From NCBI GenBank assembly GCA_035652235.1, contig DASREE010000039.1:1-30132 (forward strand): a stretch of 30,132 bases of DNA. Direction: 5' to 3'. Shown here one piece after another: positions 21,804 to 29,878 of this stretch. The notes beneath the pieces are model-generated. The model did not search any database. It saw only the letters and a program-made list of their open reading frames with translations, and was not told the origin of the DNA. Both the position numbers and the translations under genes were made by a program. The stretch's first letter is position 1. Every line of letters starts with the position of its first letter. This DNA comes from PALSA-612 sp035652235. GTDB taxonomy: Bacteria > Actinomycetota > Thermoleophilia > Gaiellales > Gaiellaceae.

Positions 21804-23128
21804 GACCTGGGACGGCGCTGCACCTGGTTGGCGTGCCAACGGGATGTGCAGCCCACCCACGCCTGGTCGCCGCCGGAGACGGCTATCGGCTGCCGCGCGA
21901 CCGCGCCGGCCGCGCCAAGGTGACAAGCGTCGAGGTGCGAACGACCCAGCCATCCGCCCACCCTTCGTTGAGCCCGCAGGACGAACGATTCCTGTACGGA
22001 GCGACGTCGCGGCGGTGGAAGTCCGTCGCGAGGCACTTCGGCTCGCATGATCGGGCGTGGGCTGTTGCGATCGAGCTGTGCAAGGCCGGCGTCATCGAAA
22101 TCACCTGCGCAGTCAACGACGGAAGCCGCCTCGGGGCGCCGCGCGGCTGGCGATTAACCACCGCCGCATTGGATGAAGGCGAACGCCGGGCCCGCGCAAC
22201 CGAGACGGCTGCGGCCGCCGCTCGAGTCGCACTTGAGGCTGCAGGCCTCGCCGACGCCGACTGGGCTGAAGCATGGATCGCGGGCTCACGCCGCTCCGGA
22301 CTCCTCCGCCGGTCGGCCGAAAGCAGCGACGAACTCGTCCGTCGCGCCGTCGCTTGCATTACGGCGCTGCCAGCGGTCTCGGGCGGTTCGCCAATCGGTC
22401 GCAGTGAACTCGCAGCCACACGAGCCGGCGGCGCCCACGCCCTCGACGACGGACATCGCCTGACGGCGCTTGTGTTGCGCGCGGCGGCCGCGATCATCGG
22501 CGCGGACTACCCGACCACAGCCGCCGGTCGGCGCCAGCTCTGGTCGCTCGTCGGCATTGTCAGCGACAGCGTCTCCGCCACTGTGCTCGTCGCCAACCTC
22601 CGCCCTTCCGGGAACGCCCTTCTTTCTCGGCATCTGCGCGAACGCGCCGACGCACGCCTTCCGACACACCTGTGCGCACGCGACCTCGCGCACGAGCCAC
22701 TCGCCCTACCGCCACGGGAGCGCGTATTCGCCTGCGAAAATCCGCGTGTCCTCGAGGCGGCTCTCGACGCTGGCGCCACGACCACGATCGTCTGCCTCCA
22801 AGGCAATCCTACCGTCGTCACTCTCGAGTTCCTCGCCCGGCTCGCCGAAGCTGGCTGCGACATCGCCTACAGGGGCGACTTCGACTGGCCCGGCATCGCG
22901 ATCGCGAACCGCCTGATCGCAACGATTGATTGCCGCACGTGGCTCTACGACAACCAGACCTACCGTCGCGCCCTCGGTCAGTCGCAGAGCGGCGACCACC
23001 TGCCACTCACAGGAATTCCCGTCGAGGCGAGCTGGGATCCTGAGCTCACACGCGCCATGGTCGCCGCTGGCACTGTCGTCCACGAAGAAGCACTCCTCGA
23101 CCACCTCGTCGCCTCCCTCTGCGACTGA
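21800..23128 (+). CDS. DUF2399/Toprim nuclease, JetD-like subunit
   Basis: The 442-aa protein ends in a DUF2399 domain, the Toprim-type nuclease domain of type III Wadjet JetD (TIGR02679). Visible motifs are VFACENPRVLEAA (Glu in CEN, about residue 312), TTTIVCLQGNPTVVTLEFLARLAEAG, IAYRGDFDWPGIAIANRLI (DxD in GDFDW, about 357), LTGIPVEASWDPELTRAM and VVHEEALLDHLVASL (about 428). Toprim Glu and Asp-x-Asp bind the metals used for DNA cleavage. The N-terminal region (about residues 50-280) is helical with a possible winged helix (RWKSVARHFGSHDRAWAVAIELCKAGVIEI) and is not obviously DUF3323. It starts with GTG at 21800 in a GTGA overlap with the SMC stop. It is the last gene of the operon; the AbiEii gene converges 51 nt downstream. 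Confidence 0.85.
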   Translation: MRPGTALHLVGVPTGCAAHPRLVAAGDGYRLPRDRAGRAKVTSVEVRTTQPSAHPSLSPQDERFLYGATSRRWKSVARHFGSHDRAWAVAIELCKAGVIEITCAVNDGSRLGAPRGWRLTTAALDEGERRARATETAAAAARVALEAAGLADADWAEAWIAGSRRSGLLRRSAESSDELVRRAVACITALPAVSGGSPIGRSELAATRAGGAHALDDGHRLTALVLRAAAAIIGADYPTTAAGRRQLWSLVGIVSDSVSATVLVANLRPSGNALLSRHLRERADARLPTHLCARDLAHEPLALPPRERVFACENPRVLEAALDAGATTTIVCLQGNPTVVTLEFLARLAEAGCDIAYRGDFDWPGIAIANRLIATIDCRTWLYDNQTYRRALGQSQSGDHLPLTGIPVEASWDPELTRAMVAAGTVVHEEALLDHLVASLCD

Positions 23129-23179
23129 CCCCTCCCGCAACGAGCCGGAGTTCGGATCATCAGCGATGGCGCGCCTGGA

Positions 23180-24067
23180 TCACTCACGCTGCCACTCGTT
23201 CGTCCGCGGATCCCAGCGGATGAGGCCGGGCTCCGTGGCGAGAACGGGGTCGAGGAAGTGAGCGGCGAGGCGGTGCCCAGTCGAGAGATCGGGGTCTAGC
23301 CTCACCTCGTCAGCCAGCGCCCGGTAGGGCGGCGCCCACTCGGTTGGAGGTGCTGTCAGCGATGCGGGCAGATCGTGTGTCTCCCGTTCGCTGAACGTTT
23401 GGACGATCGCGTCCCGGAGTTGCTCGAAATCGAAGGACGCGAGCTCGCTCATCAGGATGATGTCGATCAGGTCTTTCACGCGCGAGCTCGGCTGGTCATC
23501 GCCGTAGCGGCGCGTGTAGGCATGCACTTTCTCGGCGACGTGTCGCTCGAGCGGGACGACCGCAACCTCGATCGGCTCGATCTCGGCGAAGGACAGGTAA
23601 TCGGGCGTCATCAGCGTGTCGTGCTCCTCGATGGGAGAGGCGCGCAGGCCGATGTCGAGCAGGAACGTCTCGAACAAGCGTCCGGCCAGGGTTGCGGTGA
23701 CACGGAAACGGTGGCTGCCGCCGAGGGGCTCGGGTGGCCTGCCGGTGCGCTCGATTCTGAAGCCGAAGAAGTCGTCGCCGGTCAGCGCGGCGGCTTCGAT
23801 CAGCGTCTCTGCGAGTTGCTCTTCGTCCGATCGCCAGTCGATGTCGACGTCGCGCGTCGCTCGCGCGCGCTCGGGGAGCCGGAGGTCGAGCGCGAAGCCG
23901 CCCTTCAGCAGCCAGTCGCCGGGTGCGACCTCGTCGAGGCGAGCGAGGAGTCGGTCGAACGCGACTCGCTTGCGGTCGCGCGCGAGGAGCGTCCCGTCTC
24001 CGGCGGCACGAGTTCTCAGCCGCTGCTCGAGTGCCTGCCGGAACGCTGCCGCGTCGTGGTACCTCAT
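23180..24067 (-). CDS. AbiEii-type nucleotidyltransferase toxin
   Basis: This 295-aa member of the AbiEii/AbiGii nucleotidyltransferase family shows the NTase signature WLLKGGFALDLRLPERARATRDVDIDW (GG, then the DxD pair), about residues 51-77. It is followed by the family's later motifs VERHVAEKVHAYTRRYGDDQPSSRVKDLIDIILM (about 170-205). AbiEii-like toxins transfer nucleotides, in studied cases to tRNA ends, and arrest growth upon phage infection or loss of the antitoxin. The gene starts within the AbiEi stop (ATGA overlap, 24064-24067), so the pair is translationally coupled. It converges on the DUF2399 gene with 51 nt between them and no clear terminator. Confidence 0.88.
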   Translation of the reverse strand: MRYHDAAAFRQALEQRLRTRAAGDGTLLARDRKRVAFDRLLARLDEVAPGDWLLKGGFALDLRLPERARATRDVDIDWRSDEEQLAETLIEAAALTGDDFFGFRIERTGRPPEPLGGSHRFRVTATLAGRLFETFLLDIGLRASPIEEHDTLMTPDYLSFAEIEPIEVAVVPLERHVAEKVHAYTRRYGDDQPSSRVKDLIDIILMSELASFDFEQLRDAIVQTFSERETHDLPASLTAPPTEWAPPYRALADEVRLDPDLSTGHRLAAHFLDPVLATEPGLIRWDPRTNEWQRE

Positions 24068-24666
24068 GCCGCGCGCTCCTTCAGGACGCGGTCGATGAAA
24101 GTGCGAACGCGGTTGGGTCGATTTGCTGCCGCTGCGCGCAGGCGTCGTGGGGTCGTCAGTCCGCGCTCGAGCACCTGTTGGATGGCGAGCTCGATCTGCT
24201 CGGGTTGCGTGCCGGCCTCGAGGGAGTCGACGATCGTTCGCTCGGGACTCGTCACCAGCACGCCATCCACCCGGCGAGTCTCATCCGTACGTGGCGGATC
24301 TGTGAGGACGTGAAACCGGACGCCGGGCCTCGGCCGCTGACCACGCTTCGCCCGCGGCAGCGTGATGTGAACGGCGTTTGGGATCACGTCCGACAGCTCG
24401 TACAGCTCGAGCGCGCTCTCGTGTGAGACGACCGCTGGGGCGGGAAGGTCGAGCCAGGCCGCGACGACGTGCTCGTGCGGGCTCGACGGGAAGTGACGCA
24501 GCCGGTACAGCCCGCGCCGGACGCGCTCGTAGCGTCCTCCGGGCCGGGCATGGTGGAGCAGGGTGCTCCTGTCCATGCCCGTCTCGAGCGCCTGCTCAGC
24601 GGTGAAGTAGCCTGCCTGCGACTCAGCCATCCGGTAGAGGCCGTCGTGGTCGATCCTGTCAGACAT
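24064..24666 (-). CDS. AbiEi-type antitoxin/transcription regulator
   Basis: The 200-aa product has the AbiEi layout. An N-terminal winged helix (LYRMAESQAGYFTAEQALETGMDRSTLLHHARPGGRYERVRRGLYRLRHFP, about residues 9-60) is followed by the AbiEi antitoxin domain (VVSHESALELYELSDVIPNAVHITLP..., RTIVDSLEAGTQPEQIELAIQQVLERGLTTPRRLRAAA). Studied AbiEi proteins repress their own operon by bending DNA at inverted repeats, and here a perfect palindrome lies immediately upstream. I chose the ATG at 24666 because the palindrome (24669-24685) ends two bases upstream; a TTG at 24687 would put the palindrome inside the gene. No Shine-Dalgarno fits between the palindrome and the ATG, so translation may be leaderless. 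Confidence 0.87.
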   Translation of the reverse strand: MSDRIDHDGLYRMAESQAGYFTAEQALETGMDRSTLLHHARPGGRYERVRRGLYRLRHFPSSPHEHVVAAWLDLPAPAVVSHESALELYELSDVIPNAVHITLPRAKRGQRPRPGVRFHVLTDPPRTDETRRVDGVLVTSPERTIVDSLEAGTQPEQIELAIQQVLERGLTTPRRLRAAAANRPNRVRTFIDRVLKERAA

Positions 24667-24668
24667 AA

Positions 24669-24685
24669 GAGGGATATTATCCCTC
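24669..24685. promoter_or_regulatory. Perfect 17-bp palindrome, probable AbiEi operator
   Basis: GAGGGATATTATCCCTC has perfect 8-bp arms about one central base. On the minus strand it contains GATAAT, a good -10 hexamer placed for transcription to begin at or just before the antitoxin ATG. A repressor bound here would cover the promoter. It is one of the few AT-rich spots in this part of the window. Confidence 0.65.
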
Positions 24686-24766
24686 AAACGTCGGACAGCG
24701 CTGGGTCACCGGCGGACGCTACTCGGCGTGGCCGGCATCGGCTAGCTCACGCGACGCGGGTCTCCA

Positions 24767-24985
24767 TCACACGCGTCGACAATCGTAGTTCGGCTTTATC
24801 TCGCGGTTCATGTAGCTGCCCTTCGAGTCGGCTCTCATGATGTCGTCATAGGTCGCGGGAGGTACGTCCGAATAGACGTAGGTGTCGCCGGACTTGAAGC
24901 GGACCCAGAGTTCGTGTTCGTCTTCGTCGTAGCCGATCTGCTCGATGTTGCTCGAGTCAACCCATTCCATGTTCGGCTCGGCCAT
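24767..24985 (-). CDS. KTSC-domain small protein, third gene of the SIR2-HerA operon
   Basis: The 72-aa protein is essentially one KTSC domain: VDSSNIEQIGYDEDEHELWVRFKSGDTYVYSDVPPATYDDIMRADSKGSYMNREIKPNYDCRRV, with the family's FKSG-x-Y-x-Y---VP core and SKGSYMNREI-Y ending. The domain is found alone or at the end of some lysyl-tRNA synthetases; its function is not established. Its ATG overlaps the HerA stop by one base (TGATG), so it is translated with the SIR2-HerA pair. A 100-nt stretch (24667-24766) with no gene separates it from AbiEi; apart from the palindrome I see nothing in it. Confidence 0.82.
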   Translation of the reverse strand: MAEPNMEWVDSSNIEQIGYDEDEHELWVRFKSGDTYVYSDVPPATYDDIMRADSKGSYMNREIKPNYDCRRV

Positions 24986-26817
24986 CAGTCCCCCTCAGTG
25001 CTTGCCACGGTTGTTGATTGCGCGCGCCAGTTGCGCACTGCCTGCTCGTACAGCTCCGGATCCGGTCGCGGCGTGGCAAGCCATGCGCCGGGCAGGGCGG
25101 GATCCTCGCCCTCGGGCTTCTCGCGCGCCTTCCGGACGCGGATGCGCGACGGGACCTGGAGCGCGTCGCCAAGGACGAGCGCCTCGCCGGTGCGCAAGGA
25201 CGGAAGCAGCTCGGTTAGATCGCCGAGGTCGTCGGGGATCGAGCCGTGAACGGCACCTCGATCCTGCGGATTTGTCATCCGTAGCGCGAGCATCGTTCCG
25301 CACTGGCTTAGCACGGTGGCGTCGATGTCAGACGGGCGCTGCGTGACGATCATTAGGCCGACGCCGTACTTGCGGCCCTCCTTCGCGATTCGCGAGAACG
25401 CCCGGTGCGCCGGGGTGTCCGATCCTTCCGGGAGGAAGCGGTGGGCCTCATCGAGTATCACGAGTAGTGGTTGGCGGCGACCGCCGACGGCCAGCCTCAT
25501 GCCCCAGAAGAGGGCGTCGTAGACGATCCGCAGCATCGTTCCGACGATCGGCGCGACTACCTCGGCGGGGACGCCGGAGACATCGAGCACAGTGATCGGC
25601 TCCGTCCCGCCGACCCACTCCGGTAGCAAGTTCGCCAGGTCCTCCTCGACCCGGCCGTCGCGGTCGGGGTGAAGCGAGTCGTCCGGATCAAACATAAACG
25701 CGTAGCTCGAGTCGAGCAGGCGCATCCGCAGCAGGTCGAGCTGTTTGCCGATTCCCTCTGCGCTTTGGTTCCGGTACGGCGCAGTGTTGTACGACGTGGG
25801 CGGCGGGTACGACGGTGGTCGGAGCGTGTCCATGTCACCCGGATCTGTCGGCTCGAGCCGAGTGTCCTCGGTCTGATCGTTGCGCGATGAGAAAGTCATC
25901 CGTTCACGATCCTCGAGTTCGAACCAGAGCCGGCGGATGCTGAAAGGGACGGGCGAGTCGGCGGTGATCGCTTCAGGCGCGGGCGGGTCGGCCAGGTGTT
26001 GTGCGGCGTCGAGCTTCATGTCTCGCACGCGGTCGCGCAGCGCCTCGAGCGTGCGCGGCTGCATGCCACCCATCGTCATCTCGATCAGCTCGTCGAAGGG
26101 CAGCGCCCAGTACGGCACCCGCAGTCGATTCTCTTCGCCGCTTGCGCCCGTTTGGATTACCCGGGCGGGACGACCGGCGGCGGCGCCATACTCGCCGTGC
26201 GGGTCGACCACGAGCACGCGCGCGGAAGGAAATCCATCGCTCAGCTCCTCCAGCGCCACGGCGACGAGGTTCGACTTGCCGGATCCCGTCGAGCCGACGA
26301 TGCACGAGTGGCGGGTGACGAGGGTCGAGAGTTGCAGGCGCGCCGGGATCCCTGCCGAGCTCGCAACCCGCCCGATCTCAATGAAGTCGCGGTCGCCCCG
26401 GTCCCGGTAAATCGTTTCGAGGTCGGCGGGCAAGACCAAATGGACCTCGTCGCCAACCGTGGGGTACTGCCCGACGCCGCGGTCGAAGTGCCCGCCCACG
26501 GACTCGCCGAAGAGCACCAGTGTGAGCCAGCGGTACCCCTCGGGCAATTCCTCGTCGTCGTCGGTCTCGAAGAGAGAAGCCGCGTCCTGTGCGGCGCTCG
26601 GAGCTGCATCGGCGCCCACCTGCGTGCAGACGCCGTACAGCTGAGTATAGCCGAGCGGAATCCGCACGAATGCGCCGATTTGCCCGACGCGATAGGACTC
26701 GCCCCCTACCATCACCAGTGTGCTCGGCGTCTTGCGTAGACGCGCGCGGATGACGCTGCCCTGGACGGAGACGACGAACCCGATGAAGGTCGGCTCGCGG
26801 CCGGCAGCATCACTCAT
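24985..26817 (-). CDS. HerA-like ATPase of a SIR2-HerA defence system
   Basis: The 610-aa protein has an N-terminal HAS-barrel-like beta region (FIGFVVSVQGSVIRARLRKTPSTLVMVGGESYRVGQIGAFVRIPLG, residues 10-60) and a DUF87 motor. It has a canonical Walker A VGSTGSGKSNLV near residue 175, VLVVDPHGEYGAA just after, Walker B LLVILDEAHRFLPEG near 455 and SRIAKEGRKYGVGLMIVTQRPSDID, followed by the C-terminal HerA ending (LPSLRTGEALVLGDALQVPSRIRVRK). HerA forms hexamers; with SIR2 it makes a large complex that degrades NAD or cuts DNA after phage infection. I chose the ATG at 26817, which overlaps the SIR2 stop by 8 nt; an in-frame extension to 27009 lies antisense-like over SIR2 and is not credible. 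This gene is distinct from the other HerA-like gene at 10190-12004. Confidence 0.9.
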   Translation of the reverse strand: MSDAAGREPTFIGFVVSVQGSVIRARLRKTPSTLVMVGGESYRVGQIGAFVRIPLGYTQLYGVCTQVGADAAPSAAQDAASLFETDDDEELPEGYRWLTLVLFGESVGGHFDRGVGQYPTVGDEVHLVLPADLETIYRDRGDRDFIEIGRVASSAGIPARLQLSTLVTRHSCIVGSTGSGKSNLVAVALEELSDGFPSARVLVVDPHGEYGAAAGRPARVIQTGASGEENRLRVPYWALPFDELIEMTMGGMQPRTLEALRDRVRDMKLDAAQHLADPPAPEAITADSPVPFSIRRLWFELEDRERMTFSSRNDQTEDTRLEPTDPGDMDTLRPPSYPPPTSYNTAPYRNQSAEGIGKQLDLLRMRLLDSSYAFMFDPDDSLHPDRDGRVEEDLANLLPEWVGGTEPITVLDVSGVPAEVVAPIVGTMLRIVYDALFWGMRLAVGGRRQPLLVILDEAHRFLPEGSDTPAHRAFSRIAKEGRKYGVGLMIVTQRPSDIDATVLSQCGTMLALRMTNPQDRGAVHGSIPDDLGDLTELLPSLRTGEALVLGDALQVPSRIRVRKAREKPEGEDPALPGAWLATPRPDPELYEQAVRNWRAQSTTVASTEGD

Positions 26818-28027
26818 CGCTACGTGTGAGGGTGTCGAGGAAGCGCGCGAACCAGCGAAAGTCGCCGAGGCGGAAGCGGCCCGTGACGGCGATTTCGTCC
26901 TTCTCGGGCTTCGCGTCTGAGTCGAAGGGGATGTCAAGCAACGCGGCGGTCTTCTCGTCGACCGGTTCCTGCAGCCGCCACTCGCCGACGCGGCTTCCGA
27001 CAATTGCACGCCCAGGGCCGTACACGAGCAGGTTCGAGTGACGCTCGGCCCTTCGAAAGAGTTCGTGATCGGACGCAGGGTCGTTGTGCTGGAGCGCGAT
27101 GACCGATAGGCGTGGTCGCGCGTCTAATGCGTCGAAGACGACAGCGTTCAGGTGCTCGTCGCTGAAGCTGAAGCCGATCGTGACGAGCATTGTGTCCTCG
27201 CGGTCGCCGAGCACTCTCCCGAGGCGGTCCAGGATCGATGCGTACGGCTGCCGGCGCGACTCGTCGTACTTGTGAAAGGACGGCAGGATGAGCTCGCCGC
27301 CTGCATGTTCAACGCCACGAACGATCCGCCGACGCTGACCGGCAGGCTCGTGCCACGTCCACGTAACCGATCCATGGATCTTCCAGAGCCGTGTCCAGCT
27401 CCGGCCGGGCTCGTCATCGCCGGTAGGCGTTGCGGAAAGGAAGAACGGCATGCGTCCGCCGGTGAATCCGTCGAATACGGGGACGCGCTCGTCCTCGAGC
27501 GCACGTTCGAGGAGCGTGTCGTAGTTGGTCGTGAAGATTTCGACCGGGAAGCGGCGTTCGGCTTGGCGGATCCAACGGGCGAGAGCGTGCTGGGGAAGCT
27601 CGTTCGGGATCCGGGCCTCATCCGGTAATGCGGCAGACGCGATGGCCGCACGCATGGCGATCTCGATCGCGCTGAGCTGGGGCTTCGTTCCACCCGCGAT
27701 CGTGTCGGTGTCGCCCATCGCGGAGATGGCGAGCCTGACCGCGGAGAGAATCTCCTCGATGTTCGCCAGCCCGGCGACTCTGTCTGGCGTGGTTTCGATC
27801 TGGTCTGTAACCGCCTTGTAGATCTCGACGTACTCCGCGCCGAGCGCAGTGACTGCCTCAGCGCAGATGTCCCCCAGCGCGCCGACAGCCGGTACAAGAG
27901 CTTCGCCATCCGGATCGCGCACGGCGCAGGACGCGCCGGCTCCGACCAGGAACGCGACCGGCCGCTCATTCGACGCGAGGTGCTCGCGTAGCTTCTCTAC
28001 CTCGCGACGAGGATCGTGGTACGTCAT
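26810..28027 (-). CDS. SIR2-family NADase, effector of a SIR2-HerA system
   Basis: The 405-aa protein carries sirtuin-fold NAD-binding motifs: FLVGAGASCAVRD (GAGAS, residues 29-33), FTTNYDTLLERAL near 165 and KIHGSVTW near 217 (the His usually essential for NAD hydrolysis), then TMLVTIGFSFSDEHLNAVVFDAL. This is the SIR2_2/defence type, not a deacetylase, and cysteine zinc pairs are absent. The C-terminus (about residues 300-405) is divergent and may contact HerA. I chose the ATG at 28027, which has GGGGGAG four bases upstream; an in-frame extension to 28171 is low-complexity. It is the first gene of the SIR2-HerA-KTSC operon and is divergent from the 460-aa gene. Confidence 0.9.
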   Translation of the reverse strand: MTYHDPRREVEKLREHLASNERPVAFLVGAGASCAVRDPDGEALVPAVGALGDICAEAVTALGAEYVEIYKAVTDQIETTPDRVAGLANIEEILSAVRLAISAMGDTDTIAGGTKPQLSAIEIAMRAAIASAALPDEARIPNELPQHALARWIRQAERRFPVEIFTTNYDTLLERALEDERVPVFDGFTGGRMPFFLSATPTGDDEPGRSWTRLWKIHGSVTWTWHEPAGQRRRIVRGVEHAGGELILPSFHKYDESRRQPYASILDRLGRVLGDREDTMLVTIGFSFSDEHLNAVVFDALDARPRLSVIALQHNDPASDHELFRRAERHSNLLVYGPGRAIVGSRVGEWRLQEPVDEKTAALLDIPFDSDAKPEKDEIAVTGRFRLGDFRWFARFLDTLTRSDE

Positions 28028-28387
28028 GCGACTCCCCCGGCTGCGTGTGCACCTCGTCGCTCCGGCCCGGAGCCTCGTGCAGATCGTCTCAAGTGCGGCG
28101 GACGGAACCCGCCGGGGAAGGGGCGATGAAGCCTGTTCAGCGGGAGAGGCGTGGCGTCCAAGCCAGACCATGTTCTATCCCCGATGAACAGTCGGTCGGC
28201 GTACCCACAGCTACAGGTGGGGGACCCGAACGCAGCGATGACGAGAGACGGGGTTCCGTACATGGACGAGTGCTCGCGCAAGTATCCCCCAGGTCTCAAC
28301 CTAGCTCACTCACGACGTAGAGGAATCCGGCGCGGCCATAGGGTCGTCTCCGCTGATGATGGGTTTCGATCCTGGGTGGAGGGCGAT
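28028..28387. other. 360-bp divergent intergenic region with several inverted repeats
   Basis: This region separates the SIR2 operon (minus) from the 460-aa gene (plus), so it should hold both promoters, but I see no convincing -35/-10 pair. Symmetric elements are GCTCCG-GCC-CGGAGC (28059-28073), TGTTC-N10-GAACA (28171-28190) and CCCAC-N8-GTGGG (from about 28203). The TGTTC/GAACA repeat is a possible operator; its arm orientation is opposite to an SOS box. Open frames here are low-complexity and do not look coding. Confidence 0.35.
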
Positions 28388-29770
28388 ATGGCTCAGCGGA
28401 AGACGCTGAATGAGGTGCAAATCGCGGTGCTGCGGTGGATTAACGACGGATGTCCTGACAACGGCGTCGATGGAATCTCCACGCGAATCTCGGCTGGAGC
28501 GCTGCGCAACCGCGGGCTGGTGCGGACGCGGGGTCGCGGCCCAACTTGGAAAGCCGCAATCACGTCCGCCGGCAAGGAGTACCTGCGACAGGTTGACGGT
28601 CCGAACCCACCACTGCCGCGGCCGCCGAACGTCTCCGTCACCCAGCAGCTGGTGGACGACGTCATCGCAGCTGGCGGATCGCTACGGATGCCGCGGAGGC
28701 GCTGGAACGACAAGGATGTGGTCGACTACGAGCGTCGCGTGCGCCTCGCGGAAAGCTACGGAAGGGTTCCTCGGGGCTGCCGCTTCGTTGTCAAGAACGC
28801 ATCAGCGGAAGAGCTCCTGATCGAGCTCGTGACGGATGGGCGCTTCGCCGCGGATGGTCAGGAGGATCCGCCTGGCTTGCTGCCTGTTCCGGTTCCGGCG
28901 CGGCTGAGTAAATACCACCGGGTCGCGCGCGAGTTCCGTGACCGGACGAACCTGCACGAGGTCTCTCGAAAGGCGCTGCCGCGTGTCTTGCGGATCGTGC
29001 ACGCGCTCGCCGTTGAAGGGGAGCGGCGGGGATACGAGGTCTCCTGCGTGCGAATCCACGAGGACAGCTATGGGCGAACCGAGTGGAGGCCGGCGCGCGA
29101 CGGACAGCTGGTGTTCACGGTGAACGGCCATCAACTGAAAGTGCGGATTTGGGAAAAGGGTGCTGGTCAGCGTGGGCCATACGAGCGCGAGATGAGGCGC
29201 TGGAAGCACGACCGAGAGCAGCCGTTTCGCCTGATGCAGTTCGTCGACCGGCCCAAGCCATACGACAGTGCTGCAACGGGCGAACTCAACATCGAAGCAC
29301 TCGATGGCTCGTATGGCCGGCAGAGCAGCTGGGGCGACCGCAACCGTTGGAAGCTCGAGGACCGCCTGCCCAACCTGCTACGCGAGTTGGAAGTACAGGC
29401 CGTCGAAGCCGAAGAGCGTCGACTGGCCAGAGAACGCGAGGAGGCCGAGCGCCAGCGCCAATGGGAAGCAGCGATGGAGAACGCGAAGCGCCGGCTCATC
29501 GAAGACCACCGTCTCGAGGTTCTGCGCAATCGAGTGCGCGCGTGGGGGGAGGCCGAAGCGATCCGAGCCTACTGCGCAGCCGTCGAAGCTCGCCACGGCG
29601 CCGACGCGATCGCCGCCGACCCTGACGCCGCCCAATGGCTTGAGCTCGCACGCGACCACGCCGACGGCGCACAGCAGCTACCACGGCTGCCGGCGGATCC
29701 CGACGTCACCCACGACCGCCTCAAGCCGTACCTCGGCGGCTGGAGTCCCTACGGGCCGCACCGGTGGTAG
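28388..29770 (+). CDS. Conserved-looking winged-helix/coiled-coil protein, unknown function
   Basis: I do not assign a function to this 460-aa protein. An N-terminal winged-helix-like part (LNEVQIAVLRWINDGCPDNG...RISAGALRNRGLVRTRGRGPTWKAAITSAGKEYL, residues 8-64) looks like a DNA-binding module. A middle region (LSKYHRVAREFRDRTNLHEVSRKALPRVLRIVHALAVEGERRGYEVSCVRI, then DGQLVFTVNGHQLKVRIWEKG) has a compact alpha/beta look. The C-terminus (from about residue 330) is a Glu/Arg-rich coiled coil ending in a helical tail and YLGGWSPYGPHRW. I recall similar hypothetical proteins from actinobacterial islands, but cannot check that here. The ATG at 28388 has GGAGGG four bases upstream; the same frame is open from 28151 without a protein-like sequence. 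It ends 108 nt before attR, so it is the last island gene. Nothing is seen in 29771-29878. Confidence 0.75.
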   Translation: MAQRKTLNEVQIAVLRWINDGCPDNGVDGISTRISAGALRNRGLVRTRGRGPTWKAAITSAGKEYLRQVDGPNPPLPRPPNVSVTQQLVDDVIAAGGSLRMPRRRWNDKDVVDYERRVRLAESYGRVPRGCRFVVKNASAEELLIELVTDGRFAADGQEDPPGLLPVPVPARLSKYHRVAREFRDRTNLHEVSRKALPRVLRIVHALAVEGERRGYEVSCVRIHEDSYGRTEWRPARDGQLVFTVNGHQLKVRIWEKGAGQRGPYEREMRRWKHDREQPFRLMQFVDRPKPYDSAATGELNIEALDGSYGRQSSWGDRNRWKLEDRLPNLLRELEVQAVEAEERRLAREREEAERQRQWEAAMENAKRRLIEDHRLEVLRNRVRAWGEAEAIRAYCAAVEARHGADAIAADPDAAQWLELARDHADGAQQLPRLPADPDVTHDRLKPYLGGWSPYGPHRW

Positions 29771-29878
29771 CCAATTACCGAGACGGGCCAAGGCTCGCAT
29801 GCGGACTCAAGCCGCGACCCCGAGAGGGTCAGAGGTGTCGGAGCTCGATCAGGCGATACCCGGTCGTAGATGTCTGTC

